From Pseudomonadota bacterium (lineage in GTDB: Bacteria > Pseudomonadota > Alphaproteobacteria > Rhizobiales > Rhizobiaceae): a stretch of 39,135 nt of DNA. The stretch spans positions 1 through 39,135 of the forward strand of contig JAEXYH010000013.1 of the NCBI GenBank assembly GCA_023451735.1, given 5' to 3'. The notes beneath the pieces are model-generated. The model was given only the letters and a program-made list of their open reading frames with translations. It searched no databases and had not been told where the DNA came from. Position 1 is the first letter of the stretch, and every line of letters starts with the position of its first letter. This document shows positions 31,652-39,135 of this stretch, in pieces. Position numbers and translations under genes: made by a program.

Positions 31652-32533
31652 ATGACACGCTTCGGACTTTCCGTCGCTCTGACCACGCCGTTCGATCAGG
31701 ATGGCGAGATACTTATCGACATGATGATTGCTCAAGCCAAACGCAGCCTGGATGCCGGCTGCGCAAGCTGTACGCTATTCGGCACGACGGGCGAGGGATC
31801 TTCCATTGGCACACAGGAACGCGAACGCGTACTGACGGCATTTATCGAGGCGGGTATCGCGCCGGAGCAGATCGTTGTCGGCGTTCTTGTGGATGCTGCG
31901 GCAGATGCGGCACTTCAATCATCACATGCGCTTTCCAAAGGTGTGCGCAACATCCTTCTGGCACCACCATCCTATTTCAAGAATGTCAGCGATGACGGGC
32001 TTTTCGGCTGGTATTCTCGGGTCTTCAAAGAACTCGGCAAACTGGCGCGCGACGTCATCGTCTACAATATCCCTTCCGTCACCATGGTCCCGCTCAGCGT
32101 TTCGCTTGTCGGCCGGCTGAGCCATGCTTTTCCGGGTGTCGTAACCGGTGTGAAGGATTCCTCCGGTGATTGGGCCTATACGCAGGAACTTCTGAAAGCG
32201 CATTCGGAGCTTATCATTCTGATCGGCGATGAGCGTCATCTTGCCGAAGGTGTACGCATGGGCGGGCAGGGTGCGATCTCCGGCATGGCCAATTTTGCTC
32301 CGCAAGAGATCGGTGCGATGGCCAATGAAGGTCGCGACGATGCGCGCGTCGTCGATTTCGTTGTCGAGCTTCTGAAATATCCGGTTACGCCGGCTGTGAA
32401 AGCCATGGTGGCCCGCCAGCTCGGCGACGAAAACTGGCTTGCGGTTCGTGCTCCGCTGCTTTCTATATCGAAGGACGGACAGAAGCAGCTCGGCCTAGTC
32501 TTTGACGGCCTGTTCCGGACAAAAGCGGCCTGA
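31652..32533 (+). CDS. DapA/NAL-family lyase or dehydratase
   Basis: Class I pyruvate-type aldolase of 293 residues, the family's normal length. The Schiff-base lysine is K168 in VTGVKDSSGD; Y138 (VIVYNIP) and T45-T46 (FGTTGEGSS) complete the active site. Members include dihydrodipicolinate synthase, N-acetylneuraminate lyase, 2-keto-3-deoxygluconate aldolase and related sugar-acid dehydratases. Being first in a sugar-uptake operon with its own GntR regulator and a kinase argues for a catabolic sugar-acid aldolase or dehydratase rather than lysine biosynthesis. The arginine after the GVKD motif that marks true DapA proteins could not be placed with confidence. The substrate is unknown. Confidence 0.88.
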   Translation: MTRFGLSVALTTPFDQDGEILIDMMIAQAKRSLDAGCASCTLFGTTGEGSSIGTQERERVLTAFIEAGIAPEQIVVGVLVDAAADAALQSSHALSKGVRNILLAPPSYFKNVSDDGLFGWYSRVFKELGKLARDVIVYNIPSVTMVPLSVSLVGRLSHAFPGVVTGVKDSSGDWAYTQELLKAHSELIILIGDERHLAEGVRMGGQGAISGMANFAPQEIGAMANEGRDDARVVDFVVELLKYPVTPAVKAMVARQLGDENWLAVRAPLLSISKDGQKQLGLVFDGLFRTKAA

Positions 32534-32565
32534 GGCCGCAACAGGCCAAGCCTAGGAACAGGACG

Positions 32566-33240
32566 ATGATGGACCAGCGCCACGACCAGCAGACGGAAGA
32601 GCCGACACTCAGGGAGAAGGCTTATGAGAGCTTTACCCGGCATCTCTTGGCGCGCGATGTGCGCCCGGGTCAGTTCGTCTCTCAGCGTCATCTGGTGGAG
32701 CTGACCGGTCTCACGCTCGGTGCCATCCGCGAGCTCATTCCGCGGCTGGAAGCCGAAGGACTGATCAAGACCGTGCCGCAGCGCGGTCTGCAGATCGCCC
32801 ATATCGACCTGAACCTGATCCGCGAAGCCTTCCAGCTTCGCGTGTTTCTCGAAAAGGAAGCTGTCGCGCTGTTTGCCCAGACGGCTTCCGACGAGGCCAT
32901 CGAAATGCTCATTCGCCAGCATCGCGAGGTCGAGGAGGCTATTTCATCCGGAAACGAGACGCCCGAGCTGGACGCCCGGGCGCAGGCGGTCGACTGGGGC
33001 ATGCATGATGCGTTCGTTGCTGCTCTCGACAATTCCATCATCTGGAACGTCTATCGGGTCAACTCGATCAAGATGCGCCTTATCAACCAGGAGCGCTTTC
33101 GCATCAACGGCCGTGTCGGTCCCGTCATGGGCGAGCATATGGCCGTGCTGAAGGCGATCCAAAGTCGCTCCGCAGACGGTGCCGTCGAGGCGCTCGTCAA
33201 GCATATCGGTCACGCAAGGGATCGTGCCTTGAGACTTTAA
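32566..33240 (+). CDS. GntR-family (FCD/FadR subfamily) transcriptional regulator
   Basis: Transcription factor of 224 residues. An N-terminal winged helix at about residues 15-80 (TLREKAYESFTRHLLARDVRPGQFV, TLGAIRELIPRLEAEGLIKTVPQRGLQI) is followed by an all-helical FCD effector domain of about 135 residues with the metal-site-like D and H residues (DWGMHDAFVAAL, GPVMGEHMAVL, KHIGHARD). It begins 32 bases after the lyase stop, after a short GC hairpin (32525-32539) spanning that stop, and precedes the binding-protein gene by 54 bases. It likely represses this operon and is released by a sugar-acid intermediate (inference). Two consecutive ATGs (32566 and 32569) are possible starts. Confidence 0.91.
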   Translation: MMDQRHDQQTEEPTLREKAYESFTRHLLARDVRPGQFVSQRHLVELTGLTLGAIRELIPRLEAEGLIKTVPQRGLQIAHIDLNLIREAFQLRVFLEKEAVALFAQTASDEAIEMLIRQHREVEEAISSGNETPELDARAQAVDWGMHDAFVAALDNSIIWNVYRVNSIKMRLINQERFRINGRVGPVMGEHMAVLKAIQSRSADGAVEALVKHIGHARDRALRL

Positions 33241-33294
33241 ATACACGCAAAGCCGGGGTGAGGAGATTCCGGCTTAAACCAAGAGGAGGAATAT

Positions 33295-34626
33295 ATGACA
33301 TCTTCATTGTGGAACCCGACCCGCCGGACTTTTCTGGCTGGTTCAGCGGCTCTCGGTGCTGCCGGCCTGATCGGCGCCAGAACGGCGTCTGCCGCGGTCG
33401 ACTGGAAGCGCTTTGCCGGCACGACGCTGGAAGTGAACCTGGTCAAGAGCCCGCGCGGCGAAACCATCCTGAAATACATCAGCGAGTTCGAGGCCCTGAC
33501 CGGTATCAAGGTGAATGCCGAGGCAACGCCCGAACAGCAGCAGCGCCAGAAGACGACGATCGAGCTTTCTTCCGGTCGCCCGAGCTTCGACGTCGTGCAC
33601 CTGAGCTATCACGTGCAGAAGCGGCAGTTCGAAAAGGGCGGCTGGCTTGCCGATCTTTCCGATTACTTCAAGGATCCGTCGCTCACCGATCCGTCGCTGG
33701 TCGAAGGTGATTTCGCCGAGGCTGCGCTGAAATTCGCCAAGGACAGCGATGGCAAGCTGCGCACGCTGCCCTTCTCGGTGGATTACTGGATCGTCTACTG
33801 GAACAAGGAGCTCTTCGAAAAGAAGGGCCTGAAATATCCGACAACCTTCGATGAAATGGTGACCGCTGCCGAGGCTCTGACGGACAAGGAGGCTGGCACT
33901 TACGGTTTCGTTGCCCGCGGCCTGAAGAATGCCAATACGCCGGTCTGGACCTCGTTCATGCTGGGCTATGGTGCAACTCCGCTCGATGCCAGCGGCAAGC
34001 TTGCCACGACGTCCGAAGGTGCCGTCGAAGCGGCAAAGCTCTATCAGCGGCTGATGTCCAAATCCGCCCCGGTCGGCGTTTCCGGCTTCAACTGGGCTGA
34101 AGCGCAATCCGCATTCCTGCAGGGCAAGATCGGCATGTGGTTCGATGGCGTCGGTTTCGCACCGCCGATCGAAGATCCGCAGAAGTCGCGCGTCGTCGGC
34201 AAGGTCGGTTACGGCGTCATGCCGGCGGGTCCGAAGGCGCAGGCGGCTGCCACGACCGGCGACGGCATCGGCGTGACCGAGGCCAGCAAGAACAAGGAAG
34301 CCGCCTATCTGTTCTGCCAATGGGCTATCTCCCATGAAATGGGTGCGCGTCTGCTGCAGGCCGGTGCCGGCGTGCCCTTCCGCCAGTCGATCCTCGAGGA
34401 CGCGAAGGTCCGCGAAGGCGTCAAGATGCCGGCAGCATGGGTGGATGCGGTCGTTGCCTCCGGCAAGATCTCGCAGCTTGCACTCCCGGTCATCATCCCG
34501 GTCACGGAATTCCGCGACATTTACGGGGTCGGCCTCACCAACATGATCGGCGGCGCCGATCCCGCGAAGGAACTGGAAACGGCAACCGCTCAGTTCGAGC
34601 CGGTGCTTGCCCGAAGCGAGGGATAA
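33295..34626 (+). CDS. CUT1 ABC transporter substrate-binding protein with Tat signal
   Basis: Periplasmic carbohydrate-binding protein of 443 residues, SBP_bac_1 family. The N-terminus has a twin-arginine motif (T9-R10-R11-T-F-L) followed by a small-residue hydrophobic stretch and a probable cleavage after ASA at about residue 33, so Tat export is likely. Mature features include YISEFEALTGIKVNAEATPEQQ and aromatic-rich segments near the pocket. A strong AGAGGAGGA precedes ATG 33295. Its stop overlaps the permease ATG by one base (TAATG), unlike the other sugar systems in this window that have hairpins at that junction. The substrate is probably a polyol, pentose or sugar acid given the kinase and lyase neighbours. 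Confidence 0.93.
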   Translation: MTSSLWNPTRRTFLAGSAALGAAGLIGARTASAAVDWKRFAGTTLEVNLVKSPRGETILKYISEFEALTGIKVNAEATPEQQQRQKTTIELSSGRPSFDVVHLSYHVQKRQFEKGGWLADLSDYFKDPSLTDPSLVEGDFAEAALKFAKDSDGKLRTLPFSVDYWIVYWNKELFEKKGLKYPTTFDEMVTAAEALTDKEAGTYGFVARGLKNANTPVWTSFMLGYGATPLDASGKLATTSEGAVEAAKLYQRLMSKSAPVGVSGFNWAEAQSAFLQGKIGMWFDGVGFAPPIEDPQKSRVVGKVGYGVMPAGPKAQAAATTGDGIGVTEASKNKEAAYLFCQWAISHEMGARLLQAGAGVPFRQSILEDAKVREGVKMPAAWVDAVVASGKISQLALPVIIPVTEFRDIYGVGLTNMIGGADPAKELETATAQFEPVLARSEG

Positions 34627-35564
34627 TGGCTTCCGTGACCATAGAACCCACCGCGGCCAGGGATCTGGCCGCAAAGGGGGGCAAGCCGCAGAGGCTTGCT
34701 CCCAATTACTGGCCCTTCGTCATGCCCGCACTCGTCGTCATCGGCGCGGTCATCGTCTTCCCTTGGGTGTTTACCCTCTGGATGAGCGTCAATTCATGGA
34801 CGCTCGGGCAGGAACAGACCTTTACCGGTCTCGACAATTACATCCGGCTTGCCGGCGACATGCGGTTCTGGGAATCCATGTGGCATACGCTGGTCTATAC
34901 GGCGCTTTCGGTTATCGCACCGCTGATCCTCGGGACGCTGGCCGCGCTCATCTTCGACGGTGAATTCCCGTTGCGCGGTTTCCTGCGCGGGGTCTTCGTC
35001 ATGCCGATGATGGCGACGCCGGTGGCGATCGCGCTTGTGTGGACGATGATGTTTCATCCGCAGCTTGGCGTGCTCAATTATCTTCTGTCGCTCATTGGTA
35101 TCGGCGCGCAGGAATGGATCTACAACCAGTCGACCGTCATTCCGGCGCTGGTTCTGGTCGAGACCTGGCAATGGACGCCGCTGATCATGCTGATCGTGCT
35201 CGGTGGTCTCGCCGCCGTTCCGCGCGAGCCCTATGAGAGCGCCGAGATCGACGGTGCGAATGCCTGGCAGAAATTCCGTTACCTGACACTGCCGATGATC
35301 GCCCCCTTCCTGATGATCGGGGTCATCATCCGCTCGATCGATGCGGTCAAAAGCTTCGATATCATCTATGCGATGACCCAAGGCGGGCCGGGTACGGCGT
35401 CGGAGACGATCAATATCTACCTCTACAACACCGCCTTCTCCTATTACGACATCGGTTACGGCTCGGCCATGGCAGTTGTTTTCTTCTTCGTCATCATCGC
35501 GCTGTCCTTCGTTCTGATGATGGTTCGCGCGCGCACCAACTGGTCGGACATGGAGGATCGCTGA
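34626..35564 (+). CDS. CUT1 ABC transporter permease (MalF/SmoF type)
   Basis: Membrane subunit of 312 residues. ATG 34626 shares a base with the binding-protein stop; the frame extends upstream only within that gene. A cytoplasmic N-terminal tail of about 30 residues leads to the first helix (FVMPALVVIGAVIVFPWVFTL). The pre-TM2 motif is GLDNYIRL, and the EAA loop ESAEIDGANAWQKF with LP, followed by a GGPGTASETINIYLYNTAF motif common in sorbitol/mannitol-type permeases. Its stop overlaps the next start (TGATG). Assignment to a polyol system is inferred. Confidence 0.93.
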   Translation: MASVTIEPTAARDLAAKGGKPQRLAPNYWPFVMPALVVIGAVIVFPWVFTLWMSVNSWTLGQEQTFTGLDNYIRLAGDMRFWESMWHTLVYTALSVIAPLILGTLAALIFDGEFPLRGFLRGVFVMPMMATPVAIALVWTMMFHPQLGVLNYLLSLIGIGAQEWIYNQSTVIPALVLVETWQWTPLIMLIVLGGLAAVPREPYESAEIDGANAWQKFRYLTLPMIAPFLMIGVIIRSIDAVKSFDIIYAMTQGGPGTASETINIYLYNTAFSYYDIGYGSAMAVVFFFVIIALSFVLMMVRARTNWSDMEDR

Positions 35565-36397
35565 TGACCCCCAAAATCACCCATAGAATGTGGAACCGCC
35601 TGGGCCTGTTCTTCGTGGCCCTCGTGATGATCTCGCCGGTCATCCTGTTCTTCGTCTGGATGATCTCGCTGTCGCTCAAGTACGAGATCGACAACGGTGC
35701 CTATCCTCCGATCCTGATCCCGGAAAACATCGCATGGTCGAACTATGCGAAAGTGTTCGAGGAGAACAATTTCCTTCTCTATTTCTGGAACTCGATCCTC
35801 GTGACCGGCGCTGCCACCATTCTCGCCCTCGTGATCGGTGTTCCCGCCGGATACGGGATTGCGCGGTTGAAGGCTGAAAAGGCGGCGATGGTGATCATGA
35901 TCGCCCGCATGACGCCCGGCCTGTCTTTCCTGATCCCGCTCTTTCTGCTGTTCCAATGGATGAACCTGCTCGGCACGCTGTGGCCGCAGATCATCATCCA
36001 TCTGGTCGTCACCGTGCCGATCGTCGTGTGGATCATGATCGGGTATTTCGAGACGACACCGAAGGAGCTCGAGGAGGCTGCAAGCATCGATGGTGCTACG
36101 TCCTGGCAGGTCTTTCGCCTCGTGGCGCTGCCGATCGCCAAGCCCGGCATCGTCGTCGCCTTCATCCTGGCGGTGATCTTCTCCTGGAACAATTTTGTCT
36201 TCGGCATCGTGCTCGCCAGCCGCGAAACGCGAACCCTGCCGGTGGCCGTCTATAACATGCTCTCCTTCGAGCAGGTCAGCTGGGGGCCGCTCGCCGCTGC
36301 CGCCCTGATCGTCACCCTGCCGGTTCTGGTGCTGACCATGTTCGCCCAGAAGCAGATCGTCGCGGGCCTTACCGCCGGCGCGGTCAAAGGTGGCTGA
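35564..36397 (+). CDS. CUT1 ABC transporter permease (MalG/SmoG type)
   Basis: Membrane subunit of 277 residues. The first helix is at about residues 9-32 (LFFVALVMISPVILFFVWMISL), then the SNYAKVFEENNFLLYFWNSI region, further helices, the EAA loop EEAASIDGATSWQVF and an AGAVKGG C-terminus. It is translationally coupled to the upstream permease by a one-base overlap; the ATPase gene starts 40 bases downstream with its own GGAGG. Arrangement and length are normal for the family. Confidence 0.93.
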   Translation: MTPKITHRMWNRLGLFFVALVMISPVILFFVWMISLSLKYEIDNGAYPPILIPENIAWSNYAKVFEENNFLLYFWNSILVTGAATILALVIGVPAGYGIARLKAEKAAMVIMIARMTPGLSFLIPLFLLFQWMNLLGTLWPQIIIHLVVTVPIVVWIMIGYFETTPKELEEAASIDGATSWQVFRLVALPIAKPGIVVAFILAVIFSWNNFVFGIVLASRETRTLPVAVYNMLSFEQVSWGPLAAAALIVTLPVLVLTMFAQKQIVAGLTAGAVKGG

Positions 36398-36437
36398 GAG
36401 CAACAGATAACGACCCGAAAATCGGGAGGATTTTCAA

Positions 36438-37499
<1,062 letters not shown>

Positions 37500-37506
37500 G
37501 ACAAAT

Positions 37507-37532
37507 GAGGGGCGGCGTGATTGCCGCCCCTC
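37507..37532 (+). terminator. GC-rich hairpin between the ATPase and kinase genes
   Basis: GAGGGGCGGC and GCCGCCCCTC form a perfect 10-bp stem with a 6-base loop, eight bases after the ATPase stop. Downstream sequence (GCATCTTTCAGG) has only a weak T-run. It may be a partial terminator or attenuator, with the kinase gene 80 bp further on in the same direction. Confidence 0.6.
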
Positions 37533-37613
37533 GCATCTTTCAGGAACTCTTTTCAAAGAGATGGACTGCAGAGCGCGCCATGCGTTCTGGTCCTGCCGTT
37601 GCGGATAACTGAC

Positions 37614-39135
37614 ATGACCTCATTCATCGGAATTGACGTCGGCACCGGAAGCGCCCGTGCCGGGATTTTTGATGCGCAAGGGAAATTGCTCGCGGCGCAT
37701 TCGCAGGCGATCGCGACCGAAAAGCCGAAACCGGATTTCGTCAATCAATCCTCGCGCGACATCTGGGCGGCGATCTCAACTTGCGTCAAGACGGCGATGG
37801 CGGATGCCGGACTTGCTGTCTCCGACATCGCGGGCATCGGGTTCGACGCCACCTGCTCGCTGGTCGTGGTGGATGAGAAGGGCGGGCCGGTTACGGTCAG
37901 CCCGGGCGGCGATGACGACTGGAATATCATCGTGTGGATGGATCACCGGGCCATCGGCGATGCGGACCAGATCAACGCGCTGAAAAGCCCGGTTCTCGAT
38001 TATGTCGGCGGTGTCATCTCGCCCGAGATGGAGACGCCGAAGCTGCGTTGGTTGAAGCGCGAGATGCCCCAGAGTTTTGCCCGCGCACATGCGTTTTTCG
38101 ATCTGCCCGACTGGCTGGTTCACAAGGCGACAGGTGAAGACATCCGTTCGCTGTGCAGCACCGTGTGCAAGTGGACCTATCTCGGCCAGAACGGAACGAA
38201 GGGTGAAGGCTGGGACAAGACCTATTTTGAAAGCGCAGGGATTGCCGAACTTGGCACTGACAATTTCCGCGCTATCGGCAACCGGTTTGCGGCACCGGGA
38301 GACAAGGTCGGCTCGCTTTCGGATGCTGCGGCTGCGGACCTTGGGCTTGCTCCCGGCACAGCCGTTGCCGCAAGCCTGATCGATGCCTATTCCGGTGCGC
38401 TCGGCACAATGGGTGTCGATCTTCGCGATGGCGCGCTCGATGAGCGCCTGGCGCTGATTGCCGGAACCTCGTCCTGCCATATCACCGTCAGCGAAAAACC
38501 GGCCTTCGTGCCGGGTGTCTGGGGGCCCTATTTCTCGGTCCTGCTGCCGGGTCTCTGGGCCAACGAAGCGGGACAATCGGCTGCCGGTGCGCTGATCGAC
38601 CGGGTGATCGATGGTCATGCGGCGATCCATGAAGCGCGGGCGAAGGCGGAAGGCATTTCCGTGTTTGCCCTGTTCGATCGCCGGCTTGAGGCGATGGCCG
38701 ATGATGGCGAGACGGCAACGCTGACCCGATCGCGGCATGTACAGCCGGATTTCCACGGCAACCGTTCGCCACTTGCCGATCCGCTGCGCAAGGGCGGTAT
38801 CACCGGCCTGTCGCTCGATCGAGGACTGGACGATCTGGCGCTCGATTATCTCGCCACCCTGCAGGCATTGGCTTACGGCACGCGGCACATCATTGCGGAA
38901 ATGCGCGCCAATGGCGTCACCGTCGATACGCTGGTCGTCAGCGGCGGGCTCGCCCAGAACAAGCTGTTTTTGCGCGAACATGCGGATGCGACGGGCTGCG
39001 CCATCGTGGTGCCGGATCAGCGCGAGCCGGTTTTGCTCGGCAGCGCCATGCTGGGCGCGGTTGCGAGCGGCCATTATGCCGACCTGCCTGCCGCCATGCG
39101 CGCCATGAGCGGCCCCGGCAGCCGCATGACACCAC
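37614..39135 (+). CDS. FGGY-family carbohydrate kinase, D-ribulokinase type (partial, C-terminus beyond window)
   Basis: Sugar kinase of the FGGY family; 507 codons are present and no stop is reached, so the end lies outside the window. ATG 37614 begins TSFIGIDVGTGSARAGIFD, the phosphate-1 loop of the ATPase fold. Motifs of the D-ribulokinase/human FGGY branch follow: GFDATCSLVVVDEKG, WNIIVWMDHRA, SPEMETPKLRWLKREMP, LCSTVCKWTYLG, AGTSSCHIT, VPGVWGPY and a late SGGLAQN. Its relatives phosphorylate D-ribulose or similar ketoses or polyols. It follows a CUT1 transporter and may be transcribed with it through the hairpin at 37507-37532. The missing part is probably short, as such proteins are about 530-550 residues long. 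Confidence 0.88.
   Translation, partial: MTSFIGIDVGTGSARAGIFDAQGKLLAAHSQAIATEKPKPDFVNQSSRDIWAAISTCVKTAMADAGLAVSDIAGIGFDATCSLVVVDEKGGPVTVSPGGDDDWNIIVWMDHRAIGDADQINALKSPVLDYVGGVISPEMETPKLRWLKREMPQSFARAHAFFDLPDWLVHKATGEDIRSLCSTVCKWTYLGQNGTKGEGWDKTYFESAGIAELGTDNFRAIGNRFAAPGDKVGSLSDAAAADLGLAPGTAVAASLIDAYSGALGTMGVDLRDGALDERLALIAGTSSCHITVSEKPAFVPGVWGPYFSVLLPGLWANEAGQSAAGALIDRVIDGHAAIHEARAKAEGISVFALFDRRLEAMADDGETATLTRSRHVQPDFHGNRSPLADPLRKGGITGLSLDRGLDDLALDYLATLQALAYGTRHIIAEMRANGVTVDTLVVSGGLAQNKLFLREHADATGCAIVVPDQREPVLLGSAMLGAVASGHYADLPAAMRAMSGPGSRMTP

Noticed and set aside
31652..32533. Calling the lyase KdgD of the galacturonate pathway because of the nearby pectin operon
   Set aside because: The N-terminus lacks the SGLLSFPVT-type start I recall for KdgD, and it belongs to a different operon with its own GntR regulator and kinase.

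Overview
The window reads as accessory DNA of a plant- or soil-associated alphaproteobacterium, most likely Rhizobiaceae (Rhizobium/Agrobacterium group). Grounds: high-GC codon use, five complete or near-complete ABC uptake systems packed into 39 kb, a pectin-oligomer catabolic operon, and short palindromic intergenic repeats resembling the Rhizobium-specific RIME elements. Such transporter-dense regions are typical of rhizobial chromids and megaplasmids. I see no rRNA, tRNA, CRISPR array, IS element or phage gene.

Layout from left to right. (1) 73-2903 (+): two permeases and the ATPase of a CUT1 sugar transporter; its binding protein must lie left of the window. (2) 10174-2931 (-): a tightly coupled six-gene operon coding for a binding protein, two permeases, an ATPase, a fusion of a glycerophosphodiester phosphodiesterase (GDPD) to a LacI-type repressor, and an inositol-monophosphatase-family phosphatase. 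The order copies E. coli ugpBAECQ, with a repressor fused to the UgpQ-like enzyme and a phosphatase added. A perfect 14-bp palindrome with a central CG lies upstream and is the obvious candidate operator. This is the most novel item here. (3) 10585-21551: an 11-kb set that fits uptake and breakdown of D-amino-acid-containing peptides: DmpA-like peptidase, D-amino-acid aminotransferase, LysR regulator, DAP-type D-aminopeptidase, a complete Dpp/Ddp-type peptide transporter and an M19 dipeptidase.

(4) 28591-21650 (-): an oligogalacturonide operon (TogM, TogN, TogA and TogB-like transporter, then GH28 and GH105 hydrolases without export signals), with a divergent AraC regulator at 28804. (5) 29732-31253: an HxlR regulator divergent from a zinc-free quinone-oxidoreductase-like enzyme, with two inverted repeats between them. 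(6) 31652-39135 (+): a DapA-family lyase, a GntR regulator, a complete CUT1 transporter and an FGGY kinase of the D-ribulokinase type, cut by the window edge; probably a pentose/polyol or sugar-acid route.

Together the genes import small carbon or phosphorus compounds from plants and decaying cells (phosphodiesters, D-peptides, pectin fragments, polyols) and start their breakdown in the cytoplasm, each set with its own regulator. Start codons were revised by ribosome-binding site and overlap for the GDPD-LacI fusion, the large permease at 7434-8756, the LysR gene, DppF, the second peptide permease, GH105, TogA, TogM, the M19 dipeptidase and the permease at 34626. All functional calls rest on motif recognition by eye; no database search was possible.
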